Assembly: GCA_028386065.3 (NCBI GenBank) | Contig: JAKUCV010003658.1 | Coordinates: 4,316 to 68,315, forward strand | Reading direction: 5' to 3' | Source: Turnera subulata | Lineage: Eukaryota; Streptophyta; Magnoliopsida; Malpighiales; Passifloraceae | Length of the DNA stretch: 64,000 nt | Shown: positions 34,440 through 44,829 of the stretch, in pieces | Layout of the letters: each line of letters starts with the position of its first letter | Position numbering within the stretch: position 1 is the stretch's first letter | Translations under genes and position numbers: made by a program | The notes under the pieces: generated by a model | Databases searched by the model: none | The model's input: only the letters and a program-made list of their open reading frames with translations | Told to the model about the DNA's origin: nothing

Positions 34440-37400
34440 GCACCTACAGTTTCTCTAGTGGAATCTGGGTTCTTTGGGATCATACGGTGTGCTCTATTGA
34501 CATCCTCCATAATCATTTGCAATTTATTCATATGCGGGTTTCCATTTACCAGTATACTTTTACTCTTACCTCTGTATATAGGAGTTCGAGGGCTGTGTGT
34601 TGGCGGTATTTGTGGTCTAACTTCACAAATTTAAGTTCTTCGGTTCCGGGGCCATGGGTTCTTTGTGGGGATTTTAATGCCATTTTATGCACCTCCGAGG
34701 CTCAAGGCGTTGTTCAGAGGAGAGGGTGTCGTCATTTTAATCAATGTGTAGATGAGTGTGCCCTGGTGGATTTGGGGTTTCATGGTCTGGGCTTTACATG
34801 GAGGCAAAATCTATCATGGGTGCACCTTGATCGTGCTCTCTGTTCTTAGTCATGGCTGGAATTATTCCTGCAGGTTACTGTTTATCACCTGTCGATGATG
34901 TACTCTGATCATTGCCCTCTTTTAATTAATCTTTTGGGCTCTCATTCGCAACGAGGCACCGATGCTAAGGCTTTCGAATTTCAGGCTTCATGGTTGACCC
35001 ATGGTTCTTTAGGTGATTTAGTTTGGTCTTATTGGCGACGTGACTGCCCTTTTGATGCCGCCACAAATGCTCTTGCTACTCACCTCCAGAACTGGAATTC
35101 TTCTACTTTTGGTAACCTTTTCTAGCGCAAGCATCTTTTGTTGGCCCGCCTTGTAGGTATTCAGTCAGCATTATCTCTCTATCCTTCTAATTTTTTGTCT
35201 GACTTGGAGGTCCAGTTGCGTCATGATCTTGCATGTGTCCTTTGTCAAGAGGAAATCCATTGGTTTCAAAAATTTAGGAGCTCTTGGATTTCTTATGGTG
35301 AGAGGAACACTACTTTCTATCATATGCTTGTACAATAGCGCAATGTAGGCAGAACCTGGTCCGGGCTTTAAAGGATGATTCTGGAGTTTGGCTTACAAAC
35401 CTACCCATGCTTCAGGATATGGCTGTGTCATTCTTTCATCATTTTTTTTGGATGAGTGCCCTCTCCATCCTGTTTTGCCTCTCACAGGTCCCTTTCCATT
35501 GCTTCCTGCGGCTTCCTTACACGGCCTCACTGCTGGGATCTCGGCTGATGAAGTCAAGTGTTCTCTCTTTGATACTGGGCCTTATAAGGCTCCTGGTTCA
35601 GAGGGCTTCCATGCATTCTTTTATCAGTCTTAGTGGCAAGTGGTGGCGGATTCGTTTTGCCATTTTGTTCAGGACATGTTTTCGGGCATGTGGTGGAACA
35701 GTTGTATGAATGAGACTTTATTGGTTCCTATTCCTATAGTTGCAGCCCTAGAGTCGATGTTTCAGTTTTGGCCCATCGGGTTGTGTAATGTCCTCTATAA
35801 AGTCCTTACCAGACTTATTGTTAACCATCTGAAGCCTCTTTTGGGTTCTTTGATTGTGCTTACCCAATCTAGTTTTATTCCAGGCAGGCAGATTACTGAC
35901 AATATCATTATGGTTGAGGAAGCTATCCACTCTATTCACAATAGGCATGATGGAAAGGCTCATATGGCCATCAAGATTGATCTTGAGAAGGCTTATGACC
36001 GTCTAAGTTGGGAGCCTGGAAAAGCAAAGGGAGATCTACGATACGTTATAACCGTCCACCCCGTCCCTCTCCTCGTTTGCTATGCGGGCTCATAGTCCAA
36101 GCCTCTTGCTTTTATTAGGGATACATTACTTGATGCTAGGTTCTCAGCGCCTCTGGTTGATTGCATTATGCAATGTGTGGGCAACACTCATATGCGGGTG
36201 GTATGGAATGGTGCTTTGTTGGATTCATTTGTTGCATCGTGGGGTGTAGGTCAAGGTGATCCACTTTCCACTTATCTTTTCGTACTGTGTGCTAAACGGT
36301 TGAGTCATTTGATTGGTCAGGCTGTGTCTGTTGGTTCCTGGAAACCAGTGGTACTCTATCGTCAGTGCCCTCCTCTCTCTCATTTCTTCTTTGCAGATGA
36401 CATGATGCTCGTTGTTGAGGCCTCCCTTGACCAAATTCTGATTATTCAAGGGGCACTGAATACCTTTAGTGCTGCTTCTGGGTTAAAATTTAGTCTTAGT
36501 AAGACAAGGATCTTTTTCTCCCCTAATGTTAACAGGTCGGTTGTAGACACTATTGTAAGTGAGTTGGGTTTCTCTGAGACTAAAGATTTGGGGAAGTACT
36601 TAGGGGTGCCTCTTATTCATAGTCGGGTTACCAGAAAAACTTATGAGTATACTCTGGATAAAGTTTGAGCACGATTGTCCACTTGGCAGGGCCATCACTT
36701 ATCTCTAGCAGGCCGGATTACATTAACTAAATCGGTTGTGGCTGCTCTTCCAATTTACTCTATGCAAATTGTCATGCTACCTGCTTGTATTGTTCAAGAA
36801 ATAAAGAAACACTATCGGGTCTTTATTTGGGGATCCGCTCCTGAAGGCCCTAAAACACACTTGGTCGACTGGCATTCTCTTTGTCTCCCTCAAAGTCATA
36901 GGGGGTTGGGCCTTAAGGATCTTTCTCTACACAATGAGGCTCTTTTAGCCAAATTTGGTTGGGGCCTCCTTACTCCGAATAATGCGCTCTGGGCTTTCGT
37001 TTTGAGAGCCAAGTATATGCGAGATTTGGAATTTTTCCCACTTTCTCTTCCTGCAGGAGCTTGCTCTTCACTGTAGCGGGGTATGGCCAAGTCTTGGCCA
37101 GTGGTTATGGATGGTTCTGAATGGTTGGTTGGTGATGGACGACGTATTCGTTTTTGGCTTGATCCTTGGGTTGAGGATGTGGCAAGGCTGCTTGATCATG
37201 TTTTGTCCCCTCTACCAGATTCATGCACATCTAATTTACTGTGTGATTATGTCCGCCTCTTATGGGGACTGGGATTGGGTGAAGTTTCAGCATTTCCTCC
37301 CTAGCAGTATTTGCCTTAAAATTACTGCCAAGACGGTACCTACTTCGGATGCAGAGAAGGACACTGATATTGGAAACACACTATGTTGAGGGATTTCTCT

Positions 37401-38392
37401 TCTGCTTGCACAATGCTTTATTCCTTGCCTGTTGAGGCCGACAAGGCATTGTGGGCATTAATTTGGCATTGTCACGGGCCTCCTCGGGTTAGTTCCTTGT
37501 TATGTTTGATGGCCCGTAATGCTCTCTTGACTAATGCTTGCAAGTATCGCCGTCATATGAGCAATAATCCCCGTTGTCCTATCTGTCATTTAGCACCTAA
37601 AACTGTGTTGCATACGTTTCCTGATTGTGCATAGGCATGTGATATCTGGTCCTTTTTGCCGCAGTTTCCTACTTATATTTTGTTTAATTCTGATGATGTA
37701 GTGCAATGCCTTCATTCTAATCTGTCTTGTGAAGTTCTTGTCCATGGAGAGATCTCTTGGCAAGTTCTATTTGGTGTTGCTTGTTGGCACTTGTGGCTGA
37801 GGCAGGATGCTAAGGTTTTTGAGCCGGATGAGGATGCTCCCTTCAATCCAACGCCAACTATTGTTGGACTGGCCACTGAGTTTGTTACTGCCCATTTGTG
37901 TATCCTTGTCGACAATGTCCAGCCGCAACCTGTTATGACCTTAATTCGATGGCAGCCCTCTCCGGTTGGTTGGTTCAAGCTTAACACTGACGAAGCAGTT
38001 TCCTCTGTTTCTTCACAAGCTGCGGCTGGCGGTCTGGTGCAGGATGCTACTGGTAGTTAGGTGTCTGGCTTTAGCTTCCACATTGGTTCTTGTTCTGCGG
38101 TAAATGCTGAACTCTGAGGCCTTTTTATCGGTTTGAATAAAGCTTGGGATTTGGGTATCCGGCACTTGGAGGGTCGAGGTGGATTCAGCTACTATTGTTT
38201 ACTCTTATGCTCTCCAAGAGTGGCGGCTTCGCCGGAATATGGTACTCTTTCGGGTTGTGCAACAGCTTCTAAACAGAGCATGGCAGGTTCATCTACGCCA
38301 TGTTTTTCGCAAAGCTAATAGATGTGCTGATTGACTTGCTTGTTGGTTATGCTTTCTCCTTTCCATTAGAGTTTCTCATTTTGTTCAAGCAT
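34440..38392 (+). pseudogene. LINE ORF2, main part: endonuclease, RT, zinc finger, RNase H
   Basis: Continues the endonuclease from 13723: SSGIWVLW (34455), CGDFN (34665) and YSDHCPLL (34900) carry the remaining catalytic residues. Reverse transcriptase follows with QSSFIPGRQITDN (35868), KIDLEKAYDRLSW (35970), GQGDPLS (36250; usually RQGDPLS) and FADD (36390-36401). Then the thumb region KYLGVPLIHSRVTRKTYEYTL (36596), SLAGRITLTKSVVAALPIYS (36702), the zf-RVT motif CPICHLAPKTVLHTF (37576) and an RNase H domain from GWFKLNTDEAV (37969) to about 38330. About ten stops or frameshifts and a 95-bp insertion at 36013 break it. Product once primed its own reverse transcription at nicked chromosomal DNA. 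Confidence 0.85.
36013..36107. other. 95-bp insertion inside the LINE RT domain
   Basis: The RT text reads DRLSW, then foreign sequence, then AFIRDTLLDARF, which is the normal continuation. The insert starts GAGCCTGGAAAAGCAAAG and ends CCAAGCCTCTT; AAAAGCAA near the left end and TTGCTTTT at the right junction are inverted. No target duplication is clear, so it may be filler DNA from break repair rather than a transposon. Confidence 0.5.
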
Positions 38393-38400
38393 CTTGATAG

Positions 38401-39826
38401 TAGGGGTGAGCAAGATGACCGAACTGACCAAAATACCCGTTGTCCAGACCGAAATATGCACAATTTGGACACTGTCCAGACCAAATTACAAATTTCAATT
38501 TGGGCAGGAAATGACCAAATAATATTTCAGTCCAGGCTGGGCAGGCTTGGGAAAGTTTGGGCTGACCGAAAACCCAATCGGTCTTTTGCCCTTTTGTATA
38601 ACATATCACAAATTCACAACTCCCCTAAGTTCCAACCCAACCCAACCCAATACCAACCCAATAAGAAATAAGCAAAACCAAGTAATCTTTACCAGCCCAA
38701 TACCAAAAAAATCAATCGTCCGAAATCGGAAAGGAAAAGACCTCTCTCTTCTTTCTTAATTCCCAATCCCTAATTCCCAACCCTAACCTCTTCGCACCAT
38801 CCTCTCCAGTTCTCATCACTTTCGCCGACATCAACCCACCTTCTCTACAGCCATACACCTGCTTGTATCTCCGGGCGAAGACAACTTTAAGTGGCTCTAC
38901 ATTCCACAAAGATATATTCTTTTCTTTGCTGCTTCTTTCTTCCCCACTCTTCATCTCTCACTCTTCCTTTCCTCTTCTCAACAATCACGATCGGTTAGTA
39001 ACTAATGCCTCTTCTCTTTTATCGCACTTGTCTTGTTCTTGTTTCTCCAAAACAAAAAAAATAAAGTAAAACGTCTATACTCACCTTTTTTTTTGTTTTT
39101 GTTTCTATGTGGTTTTTGTTCATCTGGGTTAACCTTCTGTGTCTGACTACCTACTGTGTCGTGTCTTAGTTTTTGCTTACTCATGTTAAGATAATGTTTT
39201 TTCAGGTTTCTTTTTTTATGTTGCTGCTCGTTTTTGTTTTGTTTTGTTTAAGTTGGTTTCATTTGCATCCTCTGTGCCTGTGTTTGATTTACTACTGCTG
39301 CTTCTAACTTTAAGCTAAATGAGCTTCTAATTACAAAGTGCAACAGCTCAGCATCGGAAGAAACATTAAAGGTGAAATTGGTCAAGCAAAAACTTTGCAT
39401 GCTGAAATGAAGTGGGTTAATTGTTGTTGCAATAAACAGTAGTTATGATGATTGTCATGTTAATTAAACTTGGATTTTGGTGTGCCATTTCTTGGTTAAT
39501 TCAAGAAAGTTATTTTTAAATTTAGATACAAATTTATGTACAATTGTAACTTAAATTTGAAGTTTGGAGCCTCTGGATTTGTATTGCTTCAATATGGATT
39601 TCAGCTTGTTTTTTTATTTTTTTTTCCCTCTTTTGGATTCCAGCGACTTCTTCTATACCTATGTGCTATTTGGGCAGTTCGGACAAAAAGGTGTCCAGAC
39701 CGAAATAATTCGGTTAATTCGGTCTTTGGACAATTTGGGTTCGGACATTGGGCTGGACACCCTGAACACAATTTGGTCTGTCCAATATATACTGTCCAGA
39801 CCAAACTGACCGAATACTCTCCCCTA
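38401..39826. mobile_element. Non-autonomous hAT element
   Basis: Terminal inverted repeats TAGGGGTGAG (left) and TAGGGGAGAG (right, reverse complement) fit the hAT consensus. The TSD is CTTGATAG (38393-38400) against CTTATAG (39827-39833), an 8-bp duplication with one base lost. The motif GTCCAGACC and its complement repeat in both subterminal regions (38440-38510; 39690-39800), as expected of transposase-binding sites. Internally there is an AT-rich, intron-like body and a 5'-UTR-like block (38740-39000) but no transposase. It sits in the LINE 3' UTR. Confidence 0.75.
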
Positions 39827-39833
39827 CTTATAG

Positions 39834-39932
39834 TTGTATTTCTCTAATGGTTTTTGATGTATATGGGGCTGGTTTCCAAGACTTATTCCGTCTTCCCATT
39901 AATGAATGAATAACATCTTCTTGATAAAAAAA
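39834..39932 (+). mobile_element. LINE 3' UTR and poly(A) tail
   Basis: TTTTTGATGTATATGGGGCTG, CATTAATGAATGAATAAC and a terminal A-run are a typical plant L1 3' end. They continue the sequence interrupted at 38400 by the hAT element and are followed by the right LINE TSD. Confidence 0.75.
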
Positions 39933-41513
39933 TATTTTTTAATTCAATGAAATTTACAGTAGCAACGCAGGTTGACTCGTCACTTTATTTATGATATCCA
40001 AAATCCATTGATGACGGGATGTTGCTTGGAAAGTTGGAATCATAGCCGACAACTTGAATGGGAGGAATAATGGAATATTTATCATCATAAAAATATAATT
40101 ATGATCTTTTTTTTCAAATGTGATAAAAGAATATATTATCTTAGAAGAATACGAAGACAAAAGAAGGTTCTCTCTTTTTGTTCGTCAAAAATATAAACAA
40201 ACAAAAAAAATCATCTAGTAAAATTCTGATTAAAAAATTCTATATGATAAGATGATTGAGCAACAATGTTAGGAGTAACGTCTACTCTAACAAAGGAAAC
40301 ATATAGAAGTGGTTCAATTGTGTTTGTCAAAATAAAATGGATATGAATTAAATTTATCATAAAACAAATTTACTATTGCAATTGTTACGATTATTTTTGT
40401 AAAAAATAAATGCATGGTTTAAATAAAAACATTTTTCATCGATAATTCAAAGTACACCCAAAGTAATTCGATTGGATGTGGTGTGCGCATTGACTTCAAA
40501 TCAAAGTCTACTGACTAAAAAAATAAATTTTTGTATGTCTATTCAAATTTAATTCATATTAATATATTAAAAACAAATTTATCTAACATGATGTGAACGA
40601 AAATGAAAATTAAATTATAAGGTGAATATACTTAATTTGCTTGTAAATGATTGGCCAGAAGTCCTACATCAAACATCACCTTTAGTTTCGAGGGTTCCAA
40701 TTTTCGAACTATTCATGCCAGAAGCAGGTTATGTCCCAGAAGCATTGGGTTCCTTCACTTTTTTTAAAATCCTTTTTATTCACTTAATTGCAACTGGTAT
40801 CATCATCCGTTTGATAATTTCCACATGCAGCCGTACTCTCCACATGATAAAAGTGTTACACAAAAGAAATTTAAACGCATATGATTAGCGACAACGTTAG
40901 CTTTACAAACTATCAAAGTATCATCCATCTAAGAAATTATGCTAAAAACAAATCTAAGAAATTGAGTACAGTGGTTAAAAAAATTGCATTCTTCCTTCAA
41001 ATAAGGATGGCATCGTAGAAAAAAATTGGAACATTTTTGTCTTGTATGTTTATAGATGAATATTTTCTTGGAAACAAAAAAAAAAAAAAACAAGAAGAAG
41101 AAGGAAATTCTTGGAATGATAGGTTACTATCAATCAACTATATTAGAATTCAACTGATGGATAGAAGATCAAGAAAAGAAATTAAAGAAAAAACAAAAAT
41201 AACTCAAATTCTCTTCTTCATCATCTTCTTCTTCGACCATCCAAAACAAGGATAAAGTTGCCTTTAGTACATACCGAAGTTTGTATCCAACTTACCTACC
41301 AATTTGTGTCCCAGAAACTGTGGCTGAGCGAGCCAGTATATGTAGTCTTTGCTAAAGCAGATGATGATGAACTTAAATAAACAAGAACCCAATTAATAAA
41401 GATTAACATATATACAGTCGTACAACTATATACTGCACATACATATATAGCCTCCAACGGGCGAGGAGAATGGTGAATGATTGATGGTATTACTAGGAAA
41501 CAACAGGGTTTAG

Positions 41514-41723
41514 CTACCTGATCAAGCTAGAGAGGTTTCGGCAAAATTGAGAGAAAAGCAGCCTTATCTGGTGGGTGTACAAGTAGCTAAGCATATCTTC
41601 CATGGCCAGCAACAAAAGGGTGAGACATCGAACTGGTGGTATGTACAGCATCAAGGGCACAGCCGAGAACACCAAAGAAACCCCATATCTACCATCTCGT
41701 TTGATGGGTTGCTTTTGCGTCAA
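41514..41723 (-). CDS. Short conserved ORF, copy 1 (unrecognised 69-aa product)
   Basis: Core text VSLVFSAVPLMLYIPPVRC, then LAMEDMLSYLYTH and a basic C-terminus CRNLSSLIR. The same core, the same stop position and a 12-nt (in-frame) length difference are seen in the second copy at 46961-47191, which hints at former coding constraint. The stop codon lies inside GATCAG-GTAGCT, a good splice donor, so the true last codons could be spliced. A hydrophobic N-terminal half suggests a small membrane or secreted peptide. A one-base indel near the start makes the two N-termini differ. I do not recognise the family; an opposite-strand frame (41547-41729) is also open, so coding status is unproven. Confidence 0.3.
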   Translation of the reverse strand: MTQKQPIKRDGRYGVSLVFSAVPLMLYIPPVRCLTLLLLAMEDMLSYLYTHQIRLLFSQFCRNLSSLIR

Positions 41724-42172
41724 ATTTAATTTGGGAGAGTTATTAACATCTTAGATAGATATAGAGAAAGGTAGTGGAGTTCTACTACCTAATCCATTAT
41801 GGGGTGATGCCATATATGGCTTCCGTGACATAAGTTAGCTGCGAATCCAATCAACTACAACATCTATATACCAATGCACTTGTAGACATCGGTAGTATTA
41901 ACAAGTTTATTGGTATTCTTGCTTTTAGGGTGAAGTCTTAGATTCAAGTCTTACCTTGATTCATACCAAAAAGAAAAAATCTTACCTTGATTGATATTAA
42001 AAAAAAAAATGCAATGTCCGTATCCTTATCCGTATATTGGTGAAAGTGAAACAATGACAAAACTAAAGTGGGTAAAAGACAATTTAGGTGTATACAATTT
42101 TTTAACAATACATGTGAAAATGATAGTTATTTTAAATTATATAACATTTGTCACATTATGTTAAACATTTTC

Positions 42173-42687
42173 TCTGGTCATCGTGGGCTAGATGAATTGC
42201 ATGCTTCTTGGGTCGGGCTTCGAGAGGAATCGATATTTGGACTAAGAATCCACGTATCATTAATTCTGCAGGGATGGATTGTCTGGACGATCCTTTTGGT
42301 CGCATTCCGTGCAGATGAAGTCTAGGACTGGATTTGCCCTGTAACTAGAGATTACGGAGTTGATTTAAGTTCTTGCTACTCCTAATTGCGAGAGTAAAGT
42401 AAAGATATGATAAAGTAAAAGTATTTGAAAGTTAAATAAGATATAAATAGGATAAAAGTGTACGTTATATTGTTTGATTGATTGTTGGTATTTAATTTAC
42501 AAGTATATTTGGGCTATTTATACTATACACACAACAATGGAGCAACCCTACATCAGTTTGTAAATCTAAAAAATCTAAAAATATAGCAAGTCCATCATAA
42601 TTAAAACTTAGAAAATGTAAGAATTAACTACTTACAGTCTTAGCCAACTTGGGTCAACTTATATACAACAAATTTTAGAAAACTTAG
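42173..42687. other. Unrecognised sequence inserted in duplication copy 1
   Basis: Homology with copy 2 breaks at about 42173 and resumes at about 44357 (CGTTACAATAAAA). Between lie this stretch, the Mutator-like element, and 44305-44356. It contains GGATGGATTGTCTGGACGATCC-like palindromic sequence near 42270 but no terminal repeats I can assign. Confidence 0.35.
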
Positions 42688-44294
42688 GGTAAAAAAGTTT
42701 TTCTTGTCCCTACACTTTTTTGTTTTCGCATTTGTTGTCCCTCTTCTTTTTTTTTTTCACTCAACCTGTCCCTCAACTCATGAATTACCGGGTCACCTTG
42801 TCCTTCTTACCCCCAGCAGCCGGTTGGTGCGTGTGAGGCTGACACGTGTCCGTGGGGTCTACTTCATCTGATTATATTTTTTTGTTTATCTTCCTTATTT
42901 TGTCCCATCTATCTTTTTTTAATCATTTTTACTTTTTTATTTAATTCTTCAAAACCATTTTTCTAAAATAAATTTTTATTGTTTTCACTTTTTAATGGCC
43001 AATGCTATTTTATTTTTTCATTCTTTTTTCCGTAATTATTTTCTTTTTTCCCCAATTAATTCCTAAAACCTTTTTCTATAGGTTTAACACACGTGGAAGT
43101 CACACTCTTTTCCCAGTTTTATCGGAATTTCGGAATTATGATCTTTAACCCTTTTTTAAATGAGATCCACGTACTTTTATTTTTATAAATCTTTTGATAA
43201 TGAGTAAATCCTTAAAAAGAAAAAAAAAGAATGACCTTTCTCCTCATTCTCCCTCGTTACCTTCGCCGTCTCTTTTCTCTTCTCCTCTGGCTTCTTCACT
43301 TTTCTAATAAAAAACCTAGTCACCACCCTTAATTTCCTTTCCCATCTACTCCTCATCTTACCTTTCTAGCCCAAAAGACCTCCTCTCTCGATCGACCAAA
43401 AGTGCGGGCGTTGTTCATTGAGGTGGCGTGTTTGAGGCCGACTTTGGTGACGGTTTGGCAGGTTCAATGATGCACGGGGATGGAGAAGCAAGGCGTGGCT
43501 TCAGGTGGACTTGGGTCGACGCAAGGACGACAGGTTGAGCCTAATCGACGGTCGAGATCTCTACTCTCTCTCTCTCTCGAGGTCTCCGAGCACAAAGTTC
43601 AAGCCGCCGCCGTTTGTAGCAGGTGACGGGTACTAGCAGGAGATGCAGGGGGAGAATGGCTCCTTCCTCTTCGTCGACCTTGTTAGTTCCTCCTATCTCT
43701 CCCTGCGCCCTCTCCTTATCCATCTCAATCTGATCCCTCACCTCTACAACACAACCGGTGGCGAATTGGCGATGGATTGTACGGTGAGTTGGTGATTGTA
43801 CGGTGAGTTGGTGATGATTATGGTTGTTTGTTCACAATGATAATGGATTGTGGGGTTGAATTGAAGGGCTGTGATACTGGATCCGGCACTGGGATGTGTT
43901 GATTTGTTGTGTGTGTGGTGTTGGGTTGAATATGGTACCAGTTGGCCAACGGGGTTGTATCTACGGGTTGAGGAAGATTGTGGATTTTGGTTTTAGCCGA
44001 CAGTAATAAGTGGTTCTATTATGGGAAATTTAAAATGAGAGAAAAGAATAAATTTTAGAAATAATTAGAAATTAAATTTAGTTTTAAAAAAGAGGAAAAA
44101 GTAATAACCGTGGGCAGCTTGTGGGCCCCACGGACACGTGCCAGCCTTCCACACACCAACCGGTTGTTGGGGGTAAGAAGGACAAGGTGACCCGGTAATT
44201 CATGAGTTGAGGGACAGGTTGAGTGAAAAAAAAGGAAGAGGGACAATAAATGCGAAAACAAAAAAAGTGAAGGGACAAGAAAAAATTTTTTACC
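42688..44294. mobile_element. Mutator-like element 1 (MULE), non-autonomous
   Basis: Long terminal inverted repeats of about 180 bp start GGTAAAAAAGTTTTTCTTG (42688) and, in reverse complement, GGTAAAAAATTTTTTCTTG (44294). Perfect 10-bp target duplication GAAAACTTAG at 42678-42687 and 44295-44304. The interior (43220-44000) has a GC-rich, gene-like island with a (CT)n run, CTCCGAGCACAAAG and an ATG-led Ser-rich frame (MAPSSSSSTLLVPP, near 43654), resembling a captured first exon that I cannot identify. No MURA transposase, so it moved in trans. Shares its TIR family with the element at 48399-50582. Confidence 0.8.
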
Positions 44295-44829
44295 GAAAAC
44301 TTAGCCCATTTGCGAATTAAAGCTCGTGTAGCCCGTTTTCGCGGCATAAACACTTCGTTACAATAAAAAGGATTTGCAAATTTTATAGCAGTCCACATTG
44401 GTGAATTTTTCAACTCCGCTTTGTAGTTTTGGACCTAATCGAGTGGACCTTGCTAAGGATAAATGATGATGGACAAGTGAAGCCATTGGATTGTTTTTGC
44501 AGGTATATCTCTTCTGTTTGGACCTCTAAACATTCATTTCCCACGTTGTCGGAAAAAAAAAAGAAAATGTAATTTTTCTTTTTTTTTTGGTACTGATGCT
44601 TTGTACAGTTATTTATCATGATAGGAAAACATGAAATCAATCTTGAGCCATAGGATAATTTTTTATTACTAAGAAAGGCCCGCCATTACAAGAAATAAAA
44701 AATACAATGTCTTAAATTTGGAGAGGTCCTAAAAACTTTGAAGGGTTCATTACATGCCGATCCTTAGAAGAGCCCTAAGTTCTAAACTTTTTGAGAAATG
44801 ATAGAAGAGTCCTCTAAGTAATGACATAT

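Larger units (their letters stand above)
11721..39947 (+). mobile_element. Full-length L1-type LINE, interrupted by nested elements
   Basis: Flanked by a 15-bp target-site duplication: TATTTTCTAATTCAA (11721-11735) on the left and TATTTTTTAATTCAA (39933-39947) on the right, one mismatch. The 3' copy follows a short poly(A) run. LINE sequence occupies 11736-13723 (5' UTR, ORF1, start of ORF2), 34440-38400 (rest of ORF2) and 39834-39932 (3' UTR), about 6 kb in total, the normal size of a plant L1. The gaps are the LTR mosaic (13724-34439) and a hAT element (38401-39826). Many stops and frameshifts show it is dead and was inserted before the nested elements. Confidence 0.85.
39948..44530. repeat. 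Segmental duplication, copy 1 (with nested insertions)
   Basis: AT-rich sequence matching 44830-48000 in the same order and orientation. Shared landmarks: GATGTTGCTTGGAAA (40019/44859), ACATCAAACATCACCTTTAG (40668/46063), the short minus-strand ORF block (41514-41723/46961-47191), ATGTGAAAA near 42112/47530, and CTTCTGTTTGGACCTCTAAAC (44512/47947). Matching is interrupted by unrecognised sequence from about 42173 and by a Mutator-like element at 42688-44294. Apart from the short ORF no gene is visible; frames 40622-40888 and 42068-42325 are not supported. Confidence 0.65.

Noticed and set aside
38300..39184. Several ORFs of 60-123 aa in the hAT element as transposase exons
   Set aside because: No hAT dimerisation or zinc-BED motif, low complexity, no consistent frame.
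40622..40888. 88-aa ORF in duplication copy 1 as a gene
   Set aside because: The frame is not kept in the second copy around 46020-46290, and no domain is visible.
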